This document shows positions 7,300-14,430 of a stretch of 21,181 bases of DNA, piece after piece (the first letter of the stretch is position 1; each line of letters starts with the position of its first letter). The notes under the pieces are model-generated. The model was given only the letters and a program-made list of their open reading frames with translations. It searched no databases and was not told where the DNA came from. Origin of the DNA: Bacillota bacterium (lineage in GTDB: Bacteria > Bacillota > Clostridia > Lachnospirales > Lachnospiraceae); NCBI GenBank assembly GCA_023443225.1, contig JAEZVF010000052.1, forward strand, positions 1-21,181. The letters are read 5' to 3'. Both the position numbers and the translations under genes were made by a program.

Positions 7300-8541
7300 T
7301 TGCGCGATGCTATAGCTGTATTTTCATCATGGGATGAATATAACAAATATAAAATTGATCCCAATATGAATAAAGAAACAATTAATATAATTGAAGACCT
7401 AAGTCGAAATAAAAAATTAAAAGATCATGCTATGAGCATATACATTAAGCCGGGGTATTTAAGTTTGAGTAATAGTTTATTCTATCAAGATATTTATAAC
7501 GAATTATTATTGTCATGCATATACACAGCAAAATACTTATTGTATTCAAGCCTGTCAATAAGTGCTATTGATTTGTCTTACTCGTACCATATGGATAATA
7601 AGGGGGATCCATACGACATTGAATGGTTGAAACGCCCAGAAGAGGTATTATCTAGTCAAATTTTAAAAAAGTCTGGAAAAAATTCTGTTTCAGGTAGTAC
7701 ACGTAATAGCTGGAAAAGGAGTATTATATCAAAAAGTACAAAGTCTCATTATAGTCAGTTAATGAATTATGATAATGAAACCCAAACAATACCTTTCTTT
7801 ATGTTTCATTTAACATACTTGGTTTTATTTAGTTATGGATCAAGTCCAGGAATAGAAAAAAATGGGATTAAATTTAATAAATATGCTAATTTTTGTAATG
7901 GAATTTTTGATTCTAAATATGGAGGTTCAGAAATTGATAAAATATTACTTAACTATAAATTTGAAAAAATCTACAAACCATGGATGATATTTAGTTATCA
8001 ACAATTATTGAAGACGCAATACAAAAAGGTTTACTTTGATAAAGTGAAATGGGATATAATTTTAAAATCGTATAATATTCATTTACCTGTTAATTTTTGC
8101 AGTTATGTGTTTGATGATCTTGCTATTACAATGATGGCTGAGTCAGAAAATTCTTTTACTGATCCTGAGGAACAAATAAGATTTTTTGCTGATAATTTTG
8201 AGCATTCTATTTCATACATAAAACCATCGGGTGAAACTATGCTTGATATTAAAAAAGTCTTCTTTTACAAAAATTTATCAAAATACGGTGGTGATATAAA
8301 TGCACTAATTAAAACAATGGAAGATCAATTATTAAATCTTTCTTTGGTGGAATATAAAAATCAAAGCATTAAAGAAATAAAAGATAAGTGTGAGCAAAGG
8401 TTTGATCAACTTAATAAGGGTTTAAAGAGTAATTTTCAATCTTCTTTTTTTAGTGATATTAGTGATGCCAAGCAGATAGAAAAAAAGAAAAAAAACATTT
8501 CAAAGAGACTTTCTGAGGAATGTCGAACTCTTTTTGCTTAG
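7300..8541 (+). CDS. 413-residue protein of unknown function
   Basis: I do not recognise this family. The protein is very rich in Lys, Asn, Ile, Ser and Tyr. It has a hydrophobic stretch near residues 68-95 (LLLSCIYTAKYLLYSSLSISAI) that could be buried helix rather than a membrane segment. The C-terminal third is charged and probably helical, ending in a lysine-rich QIEKKKKNISKR segment. The start is a TTG at 7300, chosen because GAGGGGG lies 8 bases before it; the next in-frame ATG (residue 23) has no ribosome site. Its base composition is the most AT-rich in the window. Divergence from the helicase operon, with a shared control region, suggests they work together. A bidirectional terminator follows. 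Confidence 0.8.
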   Translation: MRDAIAVFSSWDEYNKYKIDPNMNKETINIIEDLSRNKKLKDHAMSIYIKPGYLSLSNSLFYQDIYNELLLSCIYTAKYLLYSSLSISAIDLSYSYHMDNKGDPYDIEWLKRPEEVLSSQILKKSGKNSVSGSTRNSWKRSIISKSTKSHYSQLMNYDNETQTIPFFMFHLTYLVLFSYGSSPGIEKNGIKFNKYANFCNGIFDSKYGGSEIDKILLNYKFEKIYKPWMIFSYQQLLKTQYKKVYFDKVKWDIILKSYNIHLPVNFCSYVFDDLAITMMAESENSFTDPEEQIRFFADNFEHSISYIKPSGETMLDIKKVFFYKNLSKYGGDINALIKTMEDQLLNLSLVEYKNQSIKEIKDKCEQRFDQLNKGLKSNFQSSFFSDISDAKQIEKKKKNISKRLSEECRTLFA

Positions 8542-8611
8542 TAAAGAGATTTTTAAAAGTCTTGATACGGTGTATTTCCTAGTTATTAATTAATTTATAG
8601 AACAGCGAAAA

Positions 8612-8653
8612 AAAAATTAACCGGTCAGGTATTTGAATTCCTGACCGGCTTTT
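8612..8653. terminator. Bidirectional terminator
   Basis: CCGGTCAGG (8621-8629) pairs perfectly with CCTGACCGG (8640-8648) around a 10-base loop. A T-run follows on the plus strand, and an A9 run precedes it that becomes TTTTTTTTT on the minus strand. It separates the converging 413-residue gene and the small HTH gene. Confidence 0.9.
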
Positions 8654-8661
8654 AGATTATG

Positions 8662-8847
8662 TTAAATTAGTTTAGATGCGTTCATTAAAAATTCCTCCAC
8701 AGCTGATTTTGGTATCTTCCAAGGCCGTCCTATCTGAAATCCTTTAATCTGCTTTGTCTGCAGTAATTCATAGGCCCGGTTTCTCCCTATTCTTAAAATT
8801 TCACAAAGTTCTTTTACAGAAATAACATCATCGTATTGTTCTAACAT
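8662..8847 (-). CDS. Excisionase-type helix-turn-helix DNA-binding protein
   Basis: This 61-residue protein fits the HTH_17/MerR-like excisionase family found in integrated elements. It shows SVKELCEILRIGRNRAYELL as the helix-turn-helix, followed by the wing segment IKGFQIGRPWKIPKSAVEEFL. Such proteins bend DNA at att sites as recombination directionality factors or act as small repressors. The ATG follows AAAGGAG at a 10-base spacing. The 19 bases around this start are nearly identical to those of the helicase start at 6976. A 15-bp dyad lies 27 bases upstream, between this gene and the divergent primase-helicase, and is a natural binding site for it. Confidence 0.88.
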   Translation of the reverse strand: MLEQYDDVISVKELCEILRIGRNRAYELLQTKQIKGFQIGRPWKIPKSAVEEFLMNASKLI

Positions 8848-8873
8848 TGTTGGTAATCTCCTTTAAAAATTAT

Positions 8874-8912
8874 TTTATTAAATAGTTACAAAGCTCCTAA
8901 CTATTTAATAAA
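8874..8912. repeat. Perfect 15-bp inverted repeat upstream of the primase-helicase gene
   Basis: TTTATTAAATAGTTA (8874-8888) is matched exactly by TAACTATTTAATAAA (8898-8912) around the 9-base loop CAAAGCTCC. It contains no GC-rich stem or T-run, so it is not a normal terminator. It may be an operator for the HTH protein, or part of an AT-rich replication origin beside the initiator-like gene. Confidence 0.7.
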
Positions 8913-8980
8913 TCATTGGGAAGCAATAGAAAGCTGTACAAATCCCTATGGAATTTTTTTAAAGGAAGGAATATGGATAA

Positions 8981-11563
8981 ATGAAAGTTACAGTTAGTTT
9001 AGATGAAAAAGAGTACGAAAAGAAACCTGATAAACTTGAGTATACTAAATTATCAAAAAGAATCGCACAAAATCCCATTACTATTAATATAGAAGAATTA
9101 GCTGATAAGGTAGGGAATAAAGGGAAGACATTTTCTCCAGCAATATTTAGTAAAGGCAGTAGACGTTCAGAAAATTTTGTACAGATGCAGTTATTCGCAT
9201 TGGATTTTGATGATGGTATATCATTTGAAGAAATAAGAAGTAGGGCAGAAGAGTATAGCCTGCCAATTTCATTTGCATATGAAACATTAAGCTCTACGAG
9301 AGAGCATCCTAGATTTAGAGTGGTATTTATAAACGATGTGCTTATAACAGATAAGTGTGCAGCTGAAATCATGATAAATATGCTTCATCAGATTTTTAAG
9401 AAAGCAGACAAAAACTGTAGAGATGTATCAAGGCTATTTTTGGGAGGAAAGAAGCTGTTTTTTAAAGGAGATGGAAAATGCATAAATATAGTATTACTGA
9501 TGGATAATTACCAGAGATATATTTTTGAAACAAAGCCAAAGAAATATGTAGAGACATTAGATGAATTTGCAAAAAAGCATGATATTAGCGTAATAGAATC
9601 ATGCCTCCAGATTTTCGGGATGGATATGGCAAATAAAATAGGGGGATTTTCTGATAATGATATATATATTTATGGGTCAGCTACAGAAAATTCCCCTACT
9701 GAAGTTAAATATATCATACACAAATCTTACCAGAGTAATGTACGCAGATTGGGACAAAAGCAAGTACCGGTTAGAATCGAAGCAGGTACATTGGAGGAGA
9801 AGTGTAGGTTATATAGAGATTTTAATATAGAACCACACATATCCCATCAGGAGCGGTTTTTACTGATGCTGAATCTAATTTATATTAGCGGAGGAAGGAA
9901 ACAATTTTTGGACACTATAAAGAAAAAGGATTATAGCAGGAAAAAGTGGGAGTTTTACATAAAATATGCAAAGGACAGAGGATATAAGCCTCAGTCCTGC
10001 GATGAAGGTTGCCCCTATGCAGAGGAATGTCAACACAAAGAGAATATAGTTAATACTGTAAGCGGCAGGGACAGAATTAAAAAAGTAAAAGATATAGATA
10101 ATTATAATACGACAGATGAGGTCTATGATTACGTAAATCACTGTATACACGATGCTATTAATTCCATGGAGAAAGGAATGTATTTGATACCTGCACAAAC
10201 TGCCATAGGAAAAACAAGAGCATATTGTGATATCGTTTGCAGAGAATCTAAGAATCGTTTTCTGATTGCAGTTCCGACTAATCGTTTGAAAAAAGAAATC
10301 GAAAAGAGGTTGTATGATTCCGGTGCGGATTTTCTGGTTACGTTGTCATTGGATGAAATGCACTTACCGGTTGAAATAAGAAAAAAGGTAGAATGTTATT
10401 ATAATTTAGGGTTGGGGTTTAAGATTAGTGAGTTATTAAGGGATTTTATAAAAGATAATGAAAGCTGCGATAATCCCGATATGCTTTTCTTGGTAAATCA
10501 GTGCAGGGAGTATTTGGCTTTTAATTCTAGGCTGAACAGTAAACAGCATCTAATAACAACACATGCCAAATTAGCTACCTTACCGGAAGATATCATAAAC
10601 AGATATACCGTTATTATTGATGAAGATATTTTAGCCACATTTTTTAAAAATATAAGGACAGTATCGGTAGAGGCGGTAAAAAGCGCCATAAAATCTGATG
10701 ACTGTCCTATTATATTACGTGAAAAACTGGAGCGGATCATGCGAGTAGAAGATGGTCATTATCATAGGATTCATGATCCAATCTGTTTTAGTTGTTTTTC
10801 AGAAGAGACTCTGGAGGAACTGGAAATATGGGATAATGTAAATGATTTGGCACAGGCTTCGGTATGTCAGAGAGAGGGGGATAGGATTCATTATTTTTAT
10901 CCTCAAAAGCTGCCAGAGGGAAAATACATTATTTTATCAGCTACTGGCTGCCTGGATTTGTACAGAAGATATTTTTGCGGTAGGTATGTTGTAGAATATT
11001 CTTATTTGAAAGCAAGATATCAGGGGAGTATAACACAGTTTACATCTTATTCATTAAGCAGACAGGATATGGCAAATAGGTGGCCAGAGTTAAAAGATAT
11101 ATTTAATGAAATAAGCAAACGGTATGATGTAATAACATTCATGAAATTCAATGATAAGATTAAAACCGGAGAATTGCATTTTGGTAATACGGAAGGAGTT
11201 GACCTTTTAAATGGTAAAGATATTGCAGTTATCGGTACACCCCACTTAAATGAATTTGTGTATAAACTTATTGGAAGCCATCTGGGAATGGAGGTTAATA
11301 ATGATGTGCTTTCTGTTCGGCGAATACAGCATCACGGTTATGAGTTCAGCTTAATGACATATAAACAGAGGGAACTAAGAGAGTTGCAGCTTTATTTTAT
11401 TGGTAAGGAATTAGAACAAAGCATAGGCAGAGCGCGGTTATTGCGAAATACTTGTAAAGTAATTGTGTTCTCCAACTTTCCATGTGAGCAGGCGGAACTG
11501 GTTCAAGAGGATTATCTGGAACCGGATTTTCAGGAAAGAATGAAAAGAAGCCTGCTTTCCTGA
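8981..11563 (+). CDS. Primase-like/zinc-binding/SF2 helicase fusion, probable element replication protein
   Basis: An 860-residue multidomain protein. The N-terminal third resembles an archaeo-eukaryotic primase (AEP): LDFDD with acidic residues 75, 77 and 78, a HPRFRVVF strand (His109), and DVSRLFLGG (Asp148, Arg151). A probable zinc site follows, Cys340, Cys344, Cys350 and His352. The C-terminal half is a superfamily 2 helicase: Walker A AQTAIGKT (405-412), IIDED (545-549), LSATG near 660 and QSIGRARLLR from 813. Such fusions start and drive replication of plasmids and integrative elements, so I infer that role. The ATG at 8981 lies about 10 bases after GGAAGGA; a four-codon ORF (ATG at 8972) overlaps this start. 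The upstream 15-bp dyad and the divergent HTH gene fit a replication module. No relaxase is visible in the window. Confidence 0.8.
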   Translation: MKVTVSLDEKEYEKKPDKLEYTKLSKRIAQNPITINIEELADKVGNKGKTFSPAIFSKGSRRSENFVQMQLFALDFDDGISFEEIRSRAEEYSLPISFAYETLSSTREHPRFRVVFINDVLITDKCAAEIMINMLHQIFKKADKNCRDVSRLFLGGKKLFFKGDGKCINIVLLMDNYQRYIFETKPKKYVETLDEFAKKHDISVIESCLQIFGMDMANKIGGFSDNDIYIYGSATENSPTEVKYIIHKSYQSNVRRLGQKQVPVRIEAGTLEEKCRLYRDFNIEPHISHQERFLLMLNLIYISGGRKQFLDTIKKKDYSRKKWEFYIKYAKDRGYKPQSCDEGCPYAEECQHKENIVNTVSGRDRIKKVKDIDNYNTTDEVYDYVNHCIHDAINSMEKGMYLIPAQTAIGKTRAYCDIVCRESKNRFLIAVPTNRLKKEIEKRLYDSGADFLVTLSLDEMHLPVEIRKKVECYYNLGLGFKISELLRDFIKDNESCDNPDMLFLVNQCREYLAFNSRLNSKQHLITTHAKLATLPEDIINRYTVIIDEDILATFFKNIRTVSVEAVKSAIKSDDCPIILREKLERIMRVEDGHYHRIHDPICFSCFSEETLEELEIWDNVNDLAQASVCQREGDRIHYFYPQKLPEGKYIILSATGCLDLYRRYFCGRYVVEYSYLKARYQGSITQFTSYSLSRQDMANRWPELKDIFNEISKRYDVITFMKFNDKIKTGELHFGNTEGVDLLNGKDIAVIGTPHLNEFVYKLIGSHLGMEVNNDVLSVRRIQHHGYEFSLMTYKQRELRELQLYFIGKELEQSIGRARLLRNTCKVIVFSNFPCEQAELVQEDYLEPDFQERMKRSLLS

Positions 11564-11640
11564 CTTGGCAGGAAATTATAAATTGTAGTTAGCTCTAAAA
11601 AGATAATTTAATGTAATGATAGGAATTAAAATTATATAGT

Positions 11641-11669
11641 TTGGGCTAATCAGCTAATATAGATACTAT
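11641..11669 (+). promoter_or_regulatory. Promoter in the long intergenic region
   Basis: TTGGGC (11641-11646) and TACTAT (11664-11669) are separated by exactly 17 bases. Transcription would start near 11676, just before the first arm of the candidate structured RNA. The spacer contains GCTAAT twice in direct repeat. Confidence 0.55.
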
Positions 11670-11675
11670 ATTTTA

Positions 11676-11923
11676 CGATTAGGCGTTATAGAGGCAAATA
11701 AAAATGGTTTGGTAGTTCTATATAATTTAGAAGATATGTTATGGACATATGGCATTTTCAGTCGGGGAAGCCTCTATGGCTGAGGTGGTGAAACCATTTG
11801 CTTCATTTATATCTATTTTCAAATCTTTAACTATATATTATATCTAGGTGCATCTGCAGCATGGCTGCAAAAGGATCATAGAGGAACATAGAAAACCGTA
11901 GTGTAGGTGGCTGCGGTTTTTTT
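11676..11923 (+). ncRNA. Candidate structured noncoding RNA of about 250 nt
   Basis: The stretch begins just after a 17-spaced promoter and ends in a good terminator, with no credible reading frame between. Two perfect long-range pairings are visible: ATAGAGGC (11688-11695) with GCCTCTAT (11770-11777), and AAATGGTTT (11702-11710) with AAACCATTT (11791-11799). Their order is A-B-A'-B', so they would form a pseudoknot or be alternative folds. Local hairpins add ATATG/CATAT (11734-11738 and 11746-11750) and TGCAGC/GCTGCA (11855-11860 and 11864-11869). GCAAAT (11694-11699) can also pair with ATTTGC (11796-11801). I could not match it to a known riboswitch or RNA class. A replication-control RNA is possible given the neighbouring primase-helicase. 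Confidence 0.45.
11892..11923 (+). terminator. Terminator of the candidate ncRNA
   Basis: AAAACCGTAG (11892-11901) pairs with CTGCGGTTTT (11911-11920) with one G-T pair, around a 9-base loop, and is followed by more T. No gene ends near it on this strand except the primase-helicase 330 bases upstream. Confidence 0.8.
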
Positions 11924-12020
11924 GCCGCGAACAAATAAACTTATTGTGTAAGGATTGAAGCAGCTGGTTATATATTATTTAATTGATGCTGATACCTGCA
12001 GTCAGTACTAAAACTTATCG

Positions 12021-12116
12021 AGAAAGGAGGGGGAATTATGTAAGGTCGGAGGATAAAATACAAGAGGAAAAATAAGGAAAATGACAGAAGAAATAGTATT
12101 CATGAAACCCTTATAA
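12021..12116 (+). promoter_or_regulatory. Leader with a start-stop codon pair and a short peptide ahead of the Mor-like gene
   Basis: AAAGGAGGGGG is followed at normal spacing by ATG (12038) and immediately by TAA (12041), a minimal start-stop ORF. A further GGAGG follows at about 12048. Then AATAAGGAAA precedes an 11-residue frame, MTEEIVFMKPL, at 12081-12116. The true gene starts 24 bases later with its own AAGGAGG. The stacked ribosome-site-like motifs look like a translated leader, but the role is inferred. Confidence 0.35.
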
Positions 12117-12139
12117 TAGGAAGACAAGGAGGTGGATTC

Positions 12140-12406
12140 ATGGATCCAAAAGACTTTTATGGTATTTACCGAGATTTGGCAGAATTGCTTGGAGAGGATA
12201 TTACAATTCATATTTATGAACACTTACATGGATTGCAGATTACATTTCCAGTAAAATTATATAGCAGGTCATATATAGAAAAGCAGATAAAAGAACGCTA
12301 TGACGGAACAAACGGAAAAACTTTAGCGAAAGAATTTGGGTATACGGAAAGATATTTCAAGAAAATCTTAATTGCCTCAAAGCGGAGTAAGGGTCTGTTT
12401 CCATGA
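12140..12406 (+). CDS. Mor-like transcription activator family protein
   Basis: This 88-residue protein fits the Mor/C activator family of phage and mobile elements. It has the typical start DLAELLGEDITIHIYEHLHG, the ITFPVKLY strand, and a C-terminal helix-turn-helix NGKTLAKEFGYTERYFKKIL. These proteins bind DNA as dimers and activate late or transfer promoters. AAGGAGG lies 8 bases before the ATG, a clear start. It converges on the XRE repressor gene. Its target in this element is not visible. Confidence 0.85.
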   Translation: MDPKDFYGIYRDLAELLGEDITIHIYEHLHGLQITFPVKLYSRSYIEKQIKERYDGTNGKTLAKEFGYTERYFKKILIASKRSKGLFP

Positions 12407-12448
12407 GAACAAGACCTAGGGAGTTGATATTATGGATATTTAATGAGC

Positions 12449-12493
12449 GAGGATGCCTTTTTATAAACTGATGTTTAATATTTGGGCATCCTC
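12449..12493. repeat. 9-bp inverted repeat between converging genes
   Basis: GAGGATGCC (12449-12457) pairs exactly with GGCATCCTC (12485-12493) around a 27-base AT-rich loop. It lies between the converging Mor-like and XRE genes and may act as a weak terminator, but no T-run follows on either strand. Confidence 0.45.
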
Positions 12494-12570
12494 CGGTCTC
12501 TTGGTAAGTTCCATATTAATTCGTTTACCTATGACGAGTGGTTTTTAATGGTAATGTTGAAAAGTATAGT

Positions 12571-12939
12571 TTAAGACTGTTTTTTGAAGTCGTTTTCAAT
12601 TTCCTCTAGTGCTTTTACAAAAGCCAGCACGGCCTTTATCTGCTCTGGATTCAATTTTTCTATTTGTAAAATGGCTTTCTTATGGATATCTGATAAGGTC
12701 TTATTTTTTCCTGACACTTTTAACTTGGGTTCTGTTCCGTACAAAATCCAGGATGAACTGTATCCGTATTTTTCTTCAATTAATGTAGCAAGTGCCTGGG
12801 ACATATTAGAGTTCCGCCCATTTAAGAGTGCAGATATGTAACTCTCTGTTACCCCGATCTCGCCAGACAAATCTTTTTGCTTTAAATGGTTTTCATCAAG
12901 TATCAACCTGATTCTTTCGCTTAAATTCAAATTGGTCAC
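12571..12939 (-). CDS. XRE-family repressor
   Basis: A 122-residue helix-turn-helix regulator of the Cro/CI (XRE) type. The HTH is KQKDLSGEIGVTESYISALLNGR near residues 21-43, followed by a linker and a helical C-terminal part (EQIKAVLAFVKALEEI) that probably dimerises. The longest frame starts with GTG at 12939, but AAAGGCGGTGA spaces better for the TTG at 12930; no ATG is available. Its promoter TTGACT-17-TATTAT faces away from the rightward operon promoter. Three 13-bp repeats overlap the two promoters, the usual layout of a self-controlled repressor. It most likely silences the GTPase operon until induction. Confidence 0.9.
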   Translation of the reverse strand: MTNLNLSERIRLILDENHLKQKDLSGEIGVTESYISALLNGRNSNMSQALATLIEEKYGYSSSWILYGTEPKLKVSGKNKTLSDIHKKAILQIEKLNPEQIKAVLAFVKALEEIENDFKKQS

Positions 12940-12953
12940 CGCCTTTGTTCAAA

Positions 12954-12982
12954 ATAATATCATAGTAACTTAATTCAGTCAA
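12954..12982 (-). promoter_or_regulatory. Leftward promoter of the XRE repressor
   Basis: On the minus strand, TTGACT (12977-12982) and TATTAT (12954-12959) are 17 bases apart. Operator copy 1 (12967-12979) covers the spacer and reaches the -35 box. Confidence 0.75.
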
Positions 12983-13034
12983 GAATGTAAAGTTGACAAC
13001 TAAATTCAATCATGATAAACTAAATTCAATTTAG
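12967..13034. promoter_or_regulatory. Three operator repeats of the XRE switch
   Basis: The 13-base motif AACTAAATTCAAT occurs exactly at 12998-13010 and 13018-13030, and as AACTTAATTCAGT at 12967-12979. The copies start 31 and 20 bases apart, close to three and two helical turns, so bound proteins would sit on one face of the DNA. The third copy extends into a perfect palindrome, CTAAATT-C-AATTTAG (13020-13034). A weaker relative (TTAAATTCAA) lies at 12921-12930 at the start of the repressor gene. Confidence 0.75.
12993..13021 (+). promoter_or_regulatory. Rightward promoter of the GTPase operon
   Basis: TTGACA (12993-12998) and TAAACT (13016-13021) are 17 bases apart. Operator copy 2 begins at the last base of the -35 box and copy 3 covers the -10 box, so repressor binding would block polymerase. 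Confidence 0.75.
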
Positions 13035-13058
13035 AATTCTTGGCTAAAAGGAGGGTAT

Positions 13059-13196
13059 ATGGAACCTACTGAGAAGGATATTGTAATAAAAAAGATTATA
13101 GATATGCCAGTAGAACAGGTGGAAAAGGTATTGATTTTTATTGCGGGCCTGGAGGCCGGCAGCGGTTTTAGTGGAGAGAAGAAAGAGGCAGATTAA
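13059..13196 (+). CDS. 45-residue first peptide of the operon, resembling the repressor C-terminus
   Basis: The ATG at 13059 follows AAAGGAGGG at good spacing and is the first frame after the regulated promoter, closing at TAA 13194-13196. The peptide has a segment DIVIKKIIDMPVEQVEKVLIFIAGLE that lines up with DIHKKAILQIEKLNPEQIKAVLAFVKALE at the C-terminus of the XRE repressor encoded divergently next to it. It has no DNA-binding domain. I infer that it could form mixed dimers with the repressor and weaken it, or be a remnant of a second regulator. The family is not one I can name. Confidence 0.7.
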   Translation: MEPTEKDIVIKKIIDMPVEQVEKVLIFIAGLEAGSGFSGEKKEAD

Positions 13197-13230
13197 TAAC
13201 AGGGCTAATGATACGTGAGGGAGGATCAGC

Positions 13231-14430
13231 ATGAGTGATACAAAAGATTTTTTTGAGGGATTGGAGAAAGCAGGGATCAAAGTCAATGAAAATCAAAAGA
13301 AAGCTATACGGGATAAACTCAATCAGGTACTGACCTATGAACCCAGAATCGGAGTGTTTGGTAAGACGGGAGTAGGAAAGTCCTCTCTTTGTAATGCATT
13401 GTTCGGTAGAGATATTTGTGCCATAAGTGATGTGGAGGCATGTACCAGAGATACAAAAGACGTTCTTTTGAACCTTGATGGCAAAAAGGGAATTAAGCTG
13501 ATTGATGTTCCGGGTGTAGGAGAGAGCAGTAAGAGGGATATCGAATATAGGGAACTGTATAAAAAGTTACTCCCTGAGTTGGATTTAGTTTTATGGCTTA
13601 TTAAAGCGGATGACAGAGCAATGGCTTCGGATGAACAATTTTATAAAGAAATCGTAAAGCCGCATATTGATCAGGACAAGCCATTTTTCTTTGTATTGAA
13701 TCAAGTAGATAAAATAGAACCATTTCGTGAATGGAATGAGGAAACGCACGAACCAGGACCGAAGCAATATCAGAATATTCATCGGAAAGCGGATGATGTT
13801 GCAGCATTTTTTGGAGTTGCATCCTCCATTATTGTTCCGGTTTCAGCCAATGAAAAATATAATTTGACAAAGCTGGTTGATGAGATGATCTATGCACTTC
13901 CGAGAGAAAAAAAGATTACTGTTTTTAATCAGGTAGATGAGAGATTTCAATCAATAGAAGCGGAGGTTGAGGTTAAAAAGTCTTTATTGGAAGTTGTTGG
14001 TGAGACTGTAGGCAAGGTAGTAGAAAAAACTGGAGAGGTTGTTATAAAACTACTGGATAATGCAAAAGAAAGACTTGGTGATTTGCTTGGTAGGTTTTCA
14101 TTTGGCAGAAGGGGAGGGTGTTATATTACAACCGCTGTATGCGAATTTTATGGAAAACCTGATGATTGCCATGAACTGACTCAATTCCGGAAGTTTCGAG
14201 ATGAATGGCTTGCCAAACAGGAAGGTGGAAATGAACTGATTCTTAAATATTATAAGGATGCGCCTTCTATCGTAAAAAAGATTGATTCAAAAGAAGATAG
14301 AGAGAAGGTGTACAGAGCCCTTAATGAGACTTATATAATACCTTGTGTAAACTACATAGATCATAAGCTTTATGAGGATTGTAAAATTTTATATCTGGAG
14401 ATGCTTGATGAGATGAGAAAGGTATTATAA
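13231..14430 (+). CDS. P-loop GTPase with C-terminal CFI-box domain
   Basis: A 399-residue TRAFAC-class GTPase of the Era/YeeP-like group. The GTP site is complete: P-loop GKTGVGKS (44-51), G2 Thr72 in CTRDT, G3 DVPG (92-95), a variant G4 NQVD (157-160) and G5 SAN (205-207). A helical linker (about 235-290, valine/lysine-rich VGETVGKVVEKTGEVV) may be amphipathic and touch membrane. The C-terminal 100 residues start with CYITTAVC (297-304), the hallmark of the CFI-box-CTERM domain. The ATG is preceded by GAGGGAGG. The next GTPase gene begins directly after its stop codon, so the two are surely co-expressed and may form a heterodimer. Confidence 0.88.
   Translation: MSDTKDFFEGLEKAGIKVNENQKKAIRDKLNQVLTYEPRIGVFGKTGVGKSSLCNALFGRDICAISDVEACTRDTKDVLLNLDGKKGIKLIDVPGVGESSKRDIEYRELYKKLLPELDLVLWLIKADDRAMASDEQFYKEIVKPHIDQDKPFFFVLNQVDKIEPFREWNEETHEPGPKQYQNIHRKADDVAAFFGVASSIIVPVSANEKYNLTKLVDEMIYALPREKKITVFNQVDERFQSIEAEVEVKKSLLEVVGETVGKVVEKTGEVVIKLLDNAKERLGDLLGRFSFGRRGGCYITTAVCEFYGKPDDCHELTQFRKFRDEWLAKQEGGNELILKYYKDAPSIVKKIDSKEDREKVYRALNETYIIPCVNYIDHKLYEDCKILYLEMLDEMRKVL

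Noticed and set aside
9875..10198. Hydrophobic minus-strand frame inside the primase-helicase gene
   Set aside because: It lies antisense to a gene with clear domains, and AT-rich antisense frames of lysine-rich genes often look like membrane proteins.
11676..11923. Known riboswitch (cyclic di-GMP, cyclic di-AMP) or group II intron domain
   Set aside because: The hallmark core sequences of these classes could not be matched by eye and no intron protein or reverse transcriptase lies nearby.
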